In this document: piece by piece, positions 34,321-45,314 of the stretch | Numbering within the stretch: the stretch's first letter is position 1 | Layout: each line of letters opens with the position of its first letter | Assembly (NCBI GenBank): GCA_014529385.2 | Contig: CM043960.1 | Location: 71,211,410 to 71,273,409, forward strand | From: Adiantum capillus-veneris | Taxonomy: Eukaryota; Streptophyta; Polypodiopsida; Polypodiales; Pteridaceae | Reading direction: 5' to 3' | DNA length: 62,000 bases | The notes under the pieces: model-generated | The model's input: only the letters and a program-made list of their open reading frames with translations | Databases searched by the model: none | What the model was told of the DNA's origin: nothing | Translations under genes and position numbers: made by a program

Positions 34321-35264
34321 TTGTACAATGCAAAAACACGAGACCGCAAAATACACGGAAGGCCAAGGAAGATCCTTTTCACAGAAGATTCAGGGGTAGT
34401 AGATGGGAGTGAGAATTCCAAAGAGAAGACAAAGTTTTGTGTTTTGGAACGAAAGGTCAATGAAGGTATGTGGACAATCAAAAGAGCCCCTCTTGGTAGT
34501 TGTCTGACATGCAATGGCAGCCCCAATGGTGGAAAAAGATGGGACAAAATATTGTGGCATGTAGTAACTCCTGCAACAATCTTTGAGGGGTATAGAAAAC
34601 ATCCAAATGGGTTACTCAGACAGTGGTTTTGATTCTGTCCCAGACATGTTATTCATTGCTATGTGGTGGATCATAATATAGAACCAAGGCCAGCTCCTCC
34701 TCCAACAACTTGGCCGGTTGATCTAGAAACAAATCTCACTGATGAAGAAGTTGAGGTGGAGACAACTGGAAAAGATTGAGAGAGTGCAACATCAATGCGA
34801 ACTCCTCCTAGATGTGGAGGTGATTCCTCTTCCTCTTCAACAAAAACAGGTACCAATGGTTCAATACTAAGAAATTGGCATAAGAGTCAATTTTTGAACT
34901 TCCATTTTAATGGAGGCAGCTAAGAAAATTGGTCATGCTCTTTGTTTAAAGGCTAAGGCGATTGAAGAGAAATGCATTGTAGACAAAGTGCATGAAGTCT
35001 TCAAGGTTGAGCATCACGCAGTAGATGGACATGTAGGGGTGCATGAGGTGCACATCAAGGATGAACCCTATTGCACATGCCCTGATTTCACTAACAGGGA
35101 GGTCAAGAAAATATCTTATTTGGCTTGCGCTTTTGTACTTCATTTTCTTGAGAGTTCTTGGAGTGAGCCAAAATAAAAACATGTTCATACATCAACCCGT
35201 GTTAAGTAAAGTACATGTCTACAATGCTCTTAGCCATGAACACACATATCCAAACTTAGAGTAA
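34321..35264 (+). pseudogene. MULE transposase C-terminus with damaged SWIM finger
   Basis: Frame 34321-34632 is basic (KIHGRPRKILFTEDSG; LGSCLTCNGSPNGGKRWDKI). Frame 34910-35176 ends HIKDEPYCTCPDFTNREVKK and ISYLACAFVLHF, a SWIM-type C-x-C...C-x-H finger. The last x-His has been lost by indels at about 35129-35135. The next frame restores YFIFLRVLGVSQNKNMFIHQ and PVLSKVHVYNAL, a conserved tail, and stops at 35264. No terminal inverted repeats of the transposon could be pinned down. Confidence 0.65.
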
Positions 35265-35458
35265 AGCCCATGATTGTACAATTTTGTGATACATTTTTCG
35301 CCATGTATTGTAGTTGGCAAAGTTGATATAGATTGGGTAGGAACTGGACCTTTGGCAAAAATGTTTTGGATTATCTTGGTTCATAAATCTCTTAATCTCT
35401 TCTTTTGTTAGCACTAATCTTGATGTAAATTGACTCAAGTGTATACTTTTCCTTGTGC

Positions 35459-35460
<2 letters not shown>

Positions 35461-35555
<95 letters not shown>

Positions 35556-35685
35556 CAAGGCCAAGGTCGACAAAGGATCAAGATGATCAAGAGAGAAGAG
35601 AGAGAAAGAGAGAGAGGCCGAGGTTGACAGAGGGTCAAGGGAGAGAAAAAAGGAGCAAAAGCAATGGTGACGATGATGTAAAAAC

Positions 35686-35757
<72 letters not shown>

Positions 35758-35762
35758 GGGGG
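35461..35762. repeat. (CA)46, (GA)n and G16 arrays
   Basis: A pure CA array spans 35461-35552, the longest in the window. A GA array spans 35689-35747 and passes into a G run to 35762. ORFs through these are artefacts. No gene is seen from 35265 to 36139. Confidence 0.97.
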
Positions 35763-36139
35763 AGGAAAGAGACCGATAGAGGATCAAGAGAGAGAATAAA
35801 GTTGAGAAGAGAGAAAAAAATATTTTTAGAATCTGCTCGTTGGATTCAAAAAAAGTACTCGCCAAAAATTCTTGCCAAAATATATTCCTCGCTCTATCAC
35901 AACCATTTCCCATATGTACAACAATTCGTGGATCCAAGTATATGAACTTATGGACAACATAAGCACATGCAAGGAACCAAGTCAGCTTGGGTATAAATAA
36001 ACTCATTGCAGGCTCACCCAAATATACTTGGATTCGCAAAGATGAAGTAGCCAAATCTAAGGGACAGTCCATACGATGCCGATTGGACTGTCGCCGACCA
36101 CAAGGGGTCACAAAGCAATAGACTACCACCAAAAAGAAG

Positions 36140-36682
36140 ATGGAATGGAAAGTGAAGAAAACTCAAGCAATTCCTTGTGCAAAGCCTGAAAAATCCAACG
36201 CACAAGTGAAGTAGCTTGAGCCAACTCAACATTCAAGCAAGAGATACACAACCAAAAATACAGATGGTTGGATATGGAAGAAAAAGGCAAGCAACAACGT
36301 GTCATTGACCATCAAGCAAAGAGCTATTGCATTACAACACTTGTTCTTCAAAAAACAAGTGTAGGAAAACTCATCATTGAATGCCCTTAAGCAAACTGCT
36401 CAAGACCCTCGTCTTGCAGTGCATTGTCTTTTACGATGCATTAATTTCAATTGCATGGTAGAGCCAATCACGATTATGCATAGACACTCCTTTGATGCCT
36501 ATGCACACACCCACTTCAACTCACCATTGTTGATTCCAATTAGGAGAGGGGGAGGCATACATATATGCAAACCCTTTAAAGCAAACAAGTGCACTTGCTA
36601 TGAATGTGATATTGATGCACGATTGGCACACTTTTTGGATTTTTCCAATTTGACAAAAATGGCCGATAATAAGAGTTCATAG
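36140..36682 (+). pseudogene. Unrecognised 180-codon ORF with two in-frame TAG codons
   Basis: From ATG at 36140 a single frame runs to TAG at 36680-36682, interrupted only by TAG near 36212 and TAG at 36362-36364. The product is basic at first (MEWKVKKTQAIPCAKPEKSN; DGWIWKKKASNNVSLTIKQR). It then reads RLAVHCLLRCINFNCMVEPI and NKCTCYECDIDARLAHFLDF. The Cys-x-Cys-x2-Cys near the end could bind metal. No family is recognised. It follows the MULE relic on the same strand, beyond the microsatellites, so it might be a second ORF carried by that element. Confidence 0.35.
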
Positions 36683-37002
36683 AAAAAGAGGGATGATAGT
36701 TATATATGAGCCCTTTGGAATTGTTTGACCTTGTAAATAAGTGTATTTATATTTATTTATTTATTTTGCTTATAATGGCCTCTTACGATTACAAAATCAT
36801 CATCACAAAGGGCCACGTGTGTATGAGTAGTTTTTTTCAGAATTTTGGGTTTGCAATGAATTTTTTATATATTAACTTTGGATAACTTCTTTCAGTTTTG
36901 TTAGTAAAAGCTAATAAAAGTTGGAATATAATTTGTTTGAGTGATAATCTAGCCTACACATGCTTACTTGTGTCTACCATGTTTGTCTTCCATCCACCCT
37001 AG

Positions 37003-37470
37003 CTAGCAAGATCCCATTCCCATCACTTTCTTCTTTTTTGTTGCTAGCTTTGCTAGCCATTCTTCCCTCAACCACTGAGCTTCCTCCATGGATCTGTGAA
37101 CTTGTGTCTTTGGGATTTTCTCATCATGTTGGGTTCTCTTGTGTACCAATGGAATTGTAATGTCTTCTTCTTTCTCTATGGATTGATACTTCAAAGGAGT
37201 ATTGTGGTTTCTTGGCTTGACTTTTCCACCTAGCTCAAAATCGGGCTCTGTGGCCTCACTTTCAGGTGTCTTGGCTCTTGAACTTTGTCCTCTAGTTCTT
37301 CTCTTTGTTGGTGTGGTTGAGGAGCTACCTACAGAGCGGACAACATGCTTGGCTCTTGAATTTTGTCCTCTAGTTCTTCTCTTTGTTGGTGTGGTCGAGG
37401 AGCTACCTACAAAGCGGACAACATGCTTGGCTCTATGTAGTAAATCTACATGAGATTCTGTTACCAGCAA
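37003..37470 (-). CDS. Unrecognised 155-codon ORF with a 26-residue tandem repeat
   Basis: The minus-strand ORF starts at 37470. Residues about 13-64 are two copies of a unit beginning RAKHVVR and ending TKRRTRGQ, with a partial third (RAKTPESE). The repeats are basic with STTP sites. The rest is charged (YQSIEKEEDITIPLVHKRTQ; WLREEWLAKLATKKKKVMGM). The upstream block on the same strand (37495-38029) is in another frame, so this may be the C-terminal half of one broken protein. No known domain is recognised. Confidence 0.35.
   Translation of the reverse strand: MLVTESHVDLLHRAKHVVRFVGSSSTTPTKRRTRGQNSRAKHVVRSVGSSSTTPTKRRTRGQSSRAKTPESEATEPDFELGGKVKPRNHNTPLKYQSIEKEEDITIPLVHKRTQHDEKIPKTQVHRSMEEAQWLREEWLAKLATKKKKVMGMGSC
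37270..37425. repeat. Two tandem 78-bp units within a coding frame
   Basis: Each unit contains ttgtcctctagttcttctct and ends cggacaacatgc. The copies differ at about five positions. The unit length is a multiple of three, so the frame is kept. Confidence 0.9.
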
Positions 37471-37494
37471 CTAGTCAATCATCCCTAGGGCCTA

Positions 37495-38029
37495 ATAAGC
37501 TATCCTTGTGAGGATTGGGCCCCCATTCATATAGGTTTTGTTTCTCTCATTTCCCTTGAAGATTAGCTTCTACCAAGTTCTTGAGGATGTAGTACCCCAA
37601 GTCGCATCTGATGTCTCTTCTTTTAGCTAACCCAATAGCCATGACCACCCAAATATGTAAGTTTGGCTCAATGTAGTGTGGCGGGATTTGTGCCTTGAGG
37701 TGTTGGGAGATCAATCATAGTGGTAACTCTGTCTCTAACTAGATTAAATGCTTGTAGGTGAACTTGTGGCCATGTTGCTTGATAAAGGCTTTGTCATTAT
37801 CAATTGCCTTGGTCTTGTGAAGCAAGTTGTGGTTGCCGCCGGGGATATGGAGGGCCCGATTGATAAGCTCATATGTAATCCGCACTTTGATTGTGACACC
37901 ATCTTTATCTGTCAATGTTGCCTCCCCATGTACTGAATAGAGCTCATAAGGTCGTGCGCTCTTTGAAATTTGTTCCCCAGGGTGGTAGCCTGAAGAAGCT
38001 GTCAAGCTGCAAACAGTTTGATCCCTCAA
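37495..38029 (-). pseudogene. Plant transposon-like protein fragment (weak call)
   Basis: From 38029 the minus strand reads ARPYELYSVHGEATLTDKDG, YELINRALHIPGGNHNLLHK and AFIKQHGHKFTYKHLI, then a TAG. It continues in the same frame with YIEPNLHIWVVMAIGLAKRR and RCDLGYYILKNLVEANLQGK, then a TGA. The layout (small helical domain, LHIPGG, then a GLAKRR...YYIL segment) reminds me of the plant transposon or gag-associated domain found near plant retroelements. I am not sure of that. Several nonsense codons make it a relic. Confidence 0.4.
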
Positions 38030-38871
38030 TTACTTCTCTCTTCTGGTGGAGTCTCTTGGGAAAATGGTTGTTTTGAACTTGGTTCCATCAGCTACCTAGA
38101 ACTTTCCAATGAATACGTTCGCAAGGTTTTTTGCTAGTTCCTCATGTGTAAGGTGAGCCTTTTCATTTGAAGATATGTCCACCACTTCATATGGAACTGC
38201 TCACTCCTTCTGAGCGTTACGTATTGGCATTCTGGTATCAAAAAGTCAAATGTTGAGCTCTAGAAACTGGTCAAAAAGTTGTTGAGAAAGTTAAAAAATG
38301 CAAACTTGACCATAAAATAACTCGAATTAAAAAAATCCAAATTTAACCAAACTTTACCAGTGCAACTAGGACAACTATGGGCACTAGGTCATGTAGGTAT
38401 AGGTCAATTCTGGGTCTGAGGTACATGGATTGCAATTCATGTTGGAACACATTTGAAAACTTTATTTACACCATCTAATAGAGTATGTTATGTTGATGCT
38501 ATGGTTCAACTTTTGTGATTTGGATCAGTGCCTTGGGATTTATGACAAATCTTGGAAATTTTTGCACTTAGAGAATTTTGACACTTTTGCTAGGGTTTTG
38601 ATGTCCAAATTGCTTGGTATTCTAGGGTTAGACTTGACTTGGCATTTAGGAATTGGTGGTCAGGTTTTGTCCTGGAAAAGTGAAAAAGGTACATGGATCA
38701 CGATTCATGTTTGGTCACATTCTGGGGTGAAATTTGGCAGGCATGTCCCTCTAGCCTATCCTAGCACACTGAGAGGGGATTGCTTGACAATAGCTAGTCT
38801 ACATTGTCGCCATCCTGACAACTTCTTGGGCTGCTCATGTAAGCTTAGATTTCTCTTTGTCAGGTGCACAA

Positions 38872-38919
<48 letters not shown>

Positions 38920-39350
38920 ATTGTTGCTCTATCTGTATGTATTGTCTATTCACCTTGCCTCCAATCCTTACCTATTCACCTTTCCCTCCAAGCTCTCTGC
39001 TGTCCCTCTCCAAGATTTGTACTGTCAGGACGTCAAGAGCTTGGGAGGGTCAATGGTAGGCGAACATGCAAGATTTGTACTCCCTTCTTCACTAAGACTT
39101 GTTGGCACTGCTTGCTTATAGGTAGTGGTCTAAGACCTGTGTCACGTACGGACGTCGAACATGCCCAAAAGTGTCACATATAAATTTATTAATATTAAAA
39201 TTTATACTTGTAGAGCACGAAGCAGCGATAGCCTATTGGGTCTACAATGACACTTCTCAACTACTCAGAACTTGTAAGATACTCTCACGTTGCGACTTTT
39301 TTGCACGTCTGTCATAGGGGAGGATGGGCAAGGGGGTCAAGCTGGAGAAT
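38030..39350. other. Non-coding stretch with a (CA)n array
   Basis: No gene is recognised. A pure CA array lies at 38874-38917. A phrase around gtacatggattgcaattcat (about 38422) recurs loosely at about 38690, so this may be decayed LTR sequence. Confidence 0.5.
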
Positions 39351-39353
39351 TTC

Positions 39354-39550
39354 ATGCTTTTGTGGATGTTGCAATGAACCAATCCCTTTTACCACTTCAG
39401 TTGCAGAGAGGTTAAGATGATAGATGTTATGAGAGGTTAAGATGATAGATGTATATGATATATGATAGATGCTTTTGTGGACGTTGTAATGAACCAATCC
39501 CTTTTGCCACTTCAGTTGCAGAGAGGTTAAGATGATAGATGTATATGAGA
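39354..39550. repeat. Tandem duplication, period about 114 bp
   Basis: The segment atgcttttgtggatgttgca and the following 70 bases at 39354 recur at 39469 with a few changes. A short agaggttaagatgatagatg motif recurs a further time. Confidence 0.85.
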
Positions 39551-40158
39551 GAGGCTTAAGAGCGCCTGCCCATAGACTAATTAGCAGCGCTTTTGGAGGG
39601 CCGTCTAATTGTCACACACATTCCTATACACCATCTAAACAGCGAGCGAGAAAAATGGAGAAAAAGTTTCGCCTTTGGGATGGAGGGTAGTTGGACCACC
39701 CTCCAGAATTCGAAAGTGCCTCCAGACCTCTTACAACCGGTCAATTGGATGCCTGCTCAACAGGTTGTGACTGGAGCAGTCTTGGCGTTTTCTGCATAGG
39801 GTGGTTTGTGCATTGGTTGCTCACTGCTCTATGGGAGTGCGCGAGCGGTTGGAAAGCCGCAGTTTAGTTTAGAGGGCCTTCCTAGTCAGACGTGCTATGA
39901 GAAGGCGCTCTAAGCATGGAGCTTGTTCAATCTTGATGCACATTTTCAAGGCTATTTTTAACCTTATCTTAAAGCTATTTTAAGGTTTTGCTTTTTAAAT
40001 GCTGCTTGCTAATAAAAATAGCGCAGGTAAAGAAAGCACGTTGGCCGAGTGCGAGTCTATAGCGCACAAAAGCAGTAGCGCAAGGGAGGAGGAAGGCAAG
40101 AAGGAGCGCAACCTGAGCAAGGTACTTTGTTGCAGTTCACTACTCGAGTGCGTGTGTG

Positions 40159-40163
<5 letters not shown>
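39551..40163. other. No recognisable gene
   Basis: Only short ORFs without motif content are seen. The unusual density of gcgc and gcgag sequence at 39640-40120 may be LTR remnant. Confidence 0.4.

Positions 40164-40204
<41 letters not shown>
40164..40204. repeat. (GA)n array abutting a kinase fragment
   Basis: A GA array of about 40 bases begins exactly where the kinase reading frame would reach its Asp-Phe-Gly motif on the minus strand. Confidence 0.95.
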
Positions 40205-40206
<2 letters not shown>

Positions 40207-40278
40207 GGAAATCTTGGCCTTGGATTCCTCATCCAAAAGAAGGTTGTCTAGCTTAATGTCCTTGTGTACTATGTTCTT
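40204..40278 (-). pseudogene. Protein kinase catalytic-loop fragment
   Basis: The minus strand encodes KNIVHKDIKLDNLLLDE followed by ESKAKIS. This matches the catalytic loop H-R-D-x-K-x2-N of protein kinases (here HKD, with Asp, Lys and Asn in place) and the strand leading to DFG. Plant receptor-like kinases often read VHRDIKxxNILLD here. The DFG motif is replaced by the GA array. An acceptor-like TTTGTCATTAG lies just upstream on that strand (about 40283). Only about 25 codons are recognisable, so it is an exon scrap, probably moved here by a transposon. Confidence 0.65.
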
Positions 40279-40512
40279 TGGCCCTAATGACAAATATCAT
40301 TGCAGCTTGACTTGCAAAGGGCAGGGATAGAACAAAGGGTTTCCCAATTGTCAATTTTGGCAAAGTTCAGAACGGAGGGCTTCGTTCGCTGACATGAGCA
40401 GGTTGCGGTTCAACTTTGGCCGTGCGAACGTGCCCTGAAACAACTATGCTTCTACATTCTTTTGAAGGCAACCCCAATCAGTTCATTTAGAGTCAATAGG
40501 GATATCTTTCTC

Positions 40513-40560
40513 AGTCTCTATGATACTTTCAACATTAGTCTCTATGATACTTTCAACATT
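40513..40560. repeat. Perfect 24-bp tandem repeat
   Basis: The 24-base unit agtctctatgatactttcaacatt, listed here in two parts (agtctctatgat and actttcaacatt), occurs twice in a row. Confidence 0.9.
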
Positions 40561-41169
40561 TTGTATGCAAGCATTCATGTCAGTAGACTTGAAAGCTGAT
40601 CCAAGAGCAAGCTCTTTTCCAATCTCTCTATGCTACCTTTGATTCTAGGTCAATGCAATGTTCGTTAAAAGAGCACGCAATGCTTTTGAAAGCTTGTCAA
40701 TCGACTTGTTACTTTTGTTAAAGCAGGCCATCAATGCACGTGAAAGATGCAAGATTTAAAAAAAACAACCTTGTAGTAGCAAGAAGATTGATAAGAGACT
40801 GCCTTGATAGCACACCAAATACTCCCTTCAAATGGATTACTTCAGCCTCCACAGCTGTGTGCGCATCCGTCAGCAGGACGAAGGAAAATGACACAACAAA
40901 AGCAAGCACCTTCCTTGCTACAAAGGAGCCAACCATAGCCTCCCAGCTGCATATGGCTGTAGGAACTTCTACAAAAGGAGTTTCACCCATCTGCATAAGT
41001 CTTCACATCACCACCATCCTTATTGAGCCAAAAAACTGTAATGCGAATGGCTTTCAAAGGACAAGAAAATGAGCACGTGTAAACTCCCATCATCATCATC
41101 ATGGTTATCGACGTTGTTAACTAGCTTCCACTGATTCAAATCTTTTTTGGTAAAGCAAGGCTTCTTTGC
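40561..41169. other. Ambiguous ORFs on both strands, no gene called
   Basis: A plus ORF (40734-41072) and a minus ORF (40718-40996) overlap. Neither has a recognisable motif or start context. The stretch could be unrelated exon sequence travelling with the kinase scrap. Confidence 0.3.
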
Positions 41170-41972
41170 TTGAGAGCTGATGTCTTTCTCAATCCTCTTT
41201 CATCCCCTGCAGTTGCTCCTTTCTTTCAAGTGACCTCTCTTGTACTAGAGTTTAAAGGAGAGGAGCCACCAAGTGACTTTAGTAAATTGATGTTCAAATA
41301 TTGAATTCACTATTGGAGATGAGGATTTGCTCATAGTAATGTTAAATTGTGTCTGTTTTAATCACGGATGGCATTTGGTGAGCAGACTGTTTAAACATAT
41401 CCAATACTGGGCATGCCAAAACTTCCTGTCATGCAAGGATCTCAATCACTCACAATAAACTTGGGCATCCCGTGATGCTTAAAGATCTATGCTAAAGAAA
41501 TCGTAGCCCTATGATCCTCTTTGATCGTTTTCCTGACTGGAATAAAATGAGCTTGCTTGCCTAATCTGTTCAGAATGGTCTAGATCGAATCATTTTCAGT
41601 TTGAGTCTTTGGGAGATTCATAACTAAAGCCATGGCAATACTCTCCAATGGTTGATCAGGTACATGCAAAGGTTGGAGTAACCTACACATCTTATCGCTA
41701 TCGTACTTGACTTTTTGGCAAACCAAACATTCCTTGACATACTGATCGATGTTTGGTCTAATGCTAAAGTTGTTGAGAGAATACCCTGGTGACCCGCATA
41801 AGACGAAGCATGTGCTTCTTTCATGTTTTTCTTCCTCAATGGTACTGCCGAGCAAATTGCTTGGCGGTGGACCATGGTAGGGGTAACCATCTTGAATGGA
41901 ATAGTGATATTCATTCTCTCTGTTCTGTAACTTGTTCCATATGGAGGAGAAATCTGGGTCATTCGGATACAA
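41170..41972 (-). pseudogene. Ty3/gypsy integrase relic, minus strand
   Basis: From 41972 the minus strand reads DPDFSSIWNKLQNRENEYHY, SIQDGYPYHG, then HASSYAGHQGILSTTLAL in a neighbouring frame. [20 protein letters not shown] and PLESIAMALVMNLPKTQTEN follow. The phrases parallel those of the element at 59.7-60.2 kb almost word for word, so it is the same family. The first core Asp has become Ala (IAMALVM for IAMDFIM). Downstream, to 41170, a few integrase-like words remain (HHGMPKF) among many stops. Confidence 0.8.
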
Positions 41973-43190
41973 ATCCGCAAGTGATTACGGTTCTTGGTGA
42001 TATACATAAGTGATTACATTCATCCTAGGTTGCCTAGACAATGCGTCCATAACCACGTCCTTACTCTCAGTCTTATGAAGGATTTGAAAATGAAACATTG
42101 ACAAAAGCTTGTCACATCTCATCTGCTTCTTATATAGTTTTCGTTCCGTGAGAAAATACCGCAAACTCTAATGATCGGTTTTGATCACAAAATTCGTTCC
42201 TAGAAGATAATGCTTCAAGGTAGACAAGGCGTGAATCACATCCATGAGTTCCTTCTTGTAGATTGACTCATACAATTCTGCATCCTTAAGCTATCTACTT
42301 TCATAAGCCATTGCATGGGTGTCTTGGTTAAGCACTACACCGATGCAATCACCTAAAACGTCGCAGTGAGCCTCGAATGGTTTTCTCAAGTCCGGCACTA
42401 TCAAAAGTCCATGGCTTAATAAATACTTTAGCCTATCAAAGGAAACTTGTTGTCTTGATCCCCATTTGAAAGGTCCATCTTCTTCATGGAGTGGTCCTAC
42501 TACTTGAGCAAAGTAGCAAAATCCATACTCACTTGGTTGTGAGAGACTATATGGCCGAGATAGTGTATCCCCATGAGAAAGAACTCACTTTTCTTTGCAT
42601 TTACATGTAATTCATGCTTTTATAGTTCAGTGCTTTTGATGCTCCTCCTCGGTCTTTGAAAAGACGAGTATGTCAACAAAGACTCACACTCCTTCAAAAG
42701 CTCGATGTGGGTTGAAAATTCGATCCATCATTTGATTGAATATGACAAGAGCCTTGGTCAAGCCGAAAGGTATTACCAAAAATTCATAAAGTACAAACGT
42801 AGTGCGAAAGGTTGTCCTATGGACATCCTCGGGGGTTATGTATATCTGATGATACCCGCTCTTTAAGTCAATGCAACTAAAGTCTCTTGCACCTTGTAAC
42901 TTATATTGACTATCATCAATCTAAGAAATCGGAAAGCAATTCTCAATAGTGATCTTGTTTAGAGATCGTTAGTGTATGGACATTCGAAACATGCCATCTT
43001 TCTTCTGCACCATGAAGACTAGAGAGCAGTAGGGCGAAGTACTTTGTCATGCTAGACCTTTTTCCAGAAGCTCATTGACTTATTTCAAAATTTTCTCTTA
43101 TTGAGCAAGACTTACCCTATCATAGGGGGTTGGTTCGGGGGAGAGCTACCCAGCATGAGATCAATGCGATGATCTCCGGATGTTCTAAAG
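41973..43190 (-). pseudogene. Ty3/gypsy RT and RNase H relic, minus strand
   Basis: Reading down from about 42870, the strand gives SGYHQIYITPEDVHRTTFRT, LYEFLVIPFGLTKALVIFNQ, FVDILVFSKTEEEHQKH, then [18 protein letters not shown]. RNase H appears as FEAHCDVLGDCIGVVLNQDT and YKKELMDVIHALSTLKHYLL. The RT YxDD box is altered to FVDI. The RT tether is deleted in places (42640-42500). No LTR of this copy was found on either side. Confidence 0.8.
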
Positions 43191-43200
43191 GTATAATATC

Positions 43201-43871
43201 CGAAAGAGTGTCCGTGAATCAATCCTTATACTGTTTAATAAATTGAAAACGTTTAATTTTCAAACTAGAGAGAAAATCCTAGTTAGTTTTATCCATTTCT
43301 CATGTGAAAATCAAGTAAGTAGAAACACACTTCTTTTTTCCTCTTTAAAATCAAGGAAGTGAATGGGGTATAGGAGGGCCTCTTTATTTGGCAGTTTAAG
43401 AAAATACTTAAAGCTTAAGCCAAGTTTGACCAAGCCTAAAAGAGAGGGCAAAAAGGTCTATGCTGGGATTTAAAAAAATGTCATTTCCATATTTTGTATT
43501 TGAAAATAATCTATTTAGTAACTCAAAAAGAGAGGTGGATAAATGAATTTTAAAATATCTTTTTCTCACCTCTCTCCTCTCTCTCTAATATATAAGACAC
43601 TTTCTTACTTAGATCTCATTAAAGGAGACACTTTTCAGTCCCCTGCCAGATTTTTTTTTTTTCATATTCTCTTATGGCATTGTCTCTCTGAAATGTGAAC
43701 CAAATATCTCTCTCTTTTCTCTCCTTTTCTCTCTTGTCACTTCTCTCTCCCAATCATTGAGGGGACATTCTTATCTGCCTACTTCTGACAGAAAGTGCGA
43801 ATCCTTCAAGGTTGTAGATCTGCTCTCTCTCCCACTCTCTCTTTCTTTATTGTCTTTCTCTCCCCCACTCC

Positions 43872-43915
<44 letters not shown>

Positions 43916-44053
43916 CCCCCTCCCCTCCATGCTTCTCTCACTCCAGCTCCAAGTGAGAGCAATGGAAAACTCCATTACCTTTATGTGCAACAACATTTCT
44001 CTCTCTACACTCCTGATCAACAATTTGAATTTAAAGGAGATTGAACTGCACTA
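43201..44053. repeat. CT-rich spacer with (CT)n-C9 array
   Basis: Pyrimidine-rich sequence from 43560 to 43950 has a CT array at 43874-43912 followed by a C run to about 43920. No gene is seen; a 95-codon ORF across it is a repeat artefact. Confidence 0.85.
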
Positions 44054-45301
44054 TGTCACGTGACACATCCAACCCTATGTGTCCGTGGACAAGCTACACC
44101 ATAACAAGGTTCCGTCAGTCCAGTCTAGATTAGAAGTGATCTGGCACTTTTGTGAGTCTATTCGTAGACCGTGCATGCCCAGTCACTTAGCATAGATGCA
44201 TATCCTCTGGTTGCACACAACATGATCATCAGTATTCCCATCAGAATCCATTAGAATCAGTTAGGGGAATTTTCTAGTGCATTTAGCCTATTTTTCCTAT
44301 TTTTGACATTTTTCACTTATTAATTTAAGTGACTTCCCAACAAAAGTAGATAGGGCAATTTTGCTAAGTTAATATATAAGCAACCCTAGGCTAGCACTCT
44401 TGGGCAGATGAGCAAGGAGCACAACAGGCCCTAGGTAGCAGATACTCCCCTCTCTCAGTAAGACCTCTCCAAGCTTCCCTTGGCAAGCCCAGAATCCCCT
44501 ACAGCCTAGCGTTTTCTCAATCCAGCAGAAGCACTTCAGCGTTTTGCATGTGTAGCAGAATCGCCTCAGATCAGCACTTCAGCCCTAGCGTTTTTGCCAT
44601 CGCTAGCAGTCCCCCTAGCCTGGCGTTTTCAGCCTTGCTATCATCGCCAACATCCCCCAGGTACCCAGCATTTTCACTAACGCTACAAGGAACATCAACG
44701 TTGTCATTTTCAGCCTCATGTGCAGCAGATGAACCAGCGTTTTCAGCCACTAGGAACCCTGCAAATTCGGCCCTAGATACTTGCAGATACTCAGTGTTTT
44801 TCAGCCCGAAAACAGCAGACCAAATCAGCGTTTTCAGTCCTCCAAAATAGCAGTCAAATCAGCGTTTTTCAGCAGCCCAAATCAGTCCCAGACTTTCAGC
44901 CATAGCGTTTTTATGGACAGCAGATAGAAGACCGCAGATTTCAGCCGTTGAGTCGTCGTCGCCATCCCCGTCGTTGTCACCGACATAGTCCCAAGTTGCA
45001 TCACTTCCATGCATCGTCATTGTACCACTTTGTGCAATCATAAGTAGATCACTCTCGGCGACGCGAGTGGGGCCTTCGGAGGAGGGTTTTACAACGTCTC
45101 TGGTGTCGTATTCTCTTCTCTCTCTATCTCTCAATCTCATACACTTGCACGCACAGTGTCCATTCACTTTGTTTGTGATCATAGCACTCTCTCATTAAGA
45201 ACGGAAGGCTCTCCCTTCCATAAGAACAAAAGGAACCTTGAGCACAGTTCGGAGCACTCATCTTGAGCAAAGCGCAAACATTCGTTCCGTTGGACCTAAC
45301 A
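44054..45301 (+). repeat. 5' LTR of the non-autonomous element
   Basis: The LTR is 1248 bases. It contains a TATA-like TATATAA at 44373-44379, then many copies of a cagcgtttt phrase (44500-44930). It contains about 55 bases (around 44710-44765) missing from the 3' copy. Confidence 0.92.
44373..44379 (+). promoter_or_regulatory. TATA box candidate in the 5' LTR
   Basis: TATATAA lies about 320 bases into the LTR and is conserved at 49614-49620 in the 3' LTR, fitting a U3 promoter. Confidence 0.5.
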
Positions 45302-45302
45302 T

Positions 45303-45314
45303 TGGTATCAGAGC
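45303..45314 (+). promoter_or_regulatory. Primer binding site, initiator tRNA-Met type
   Basis: TGGTATCAGAGC begins one base after the 5' LTR, as in the chromovirus at 24979. Confidence 0.93.

Noticed and set aside
37748-37936. Plus-strand ORFs opposite the plant-transposon-like fragment
   Set aside because: The minus strand has the longer, motif-bearing continuous frame, so the plus ORFs are shadows.
40718-41072. Overlapping ORFs on both strands
   Set aside because: Neither has a recognisable domain or start context, and coding strand cannot be decided. Kept only as an ambiguous stretch.
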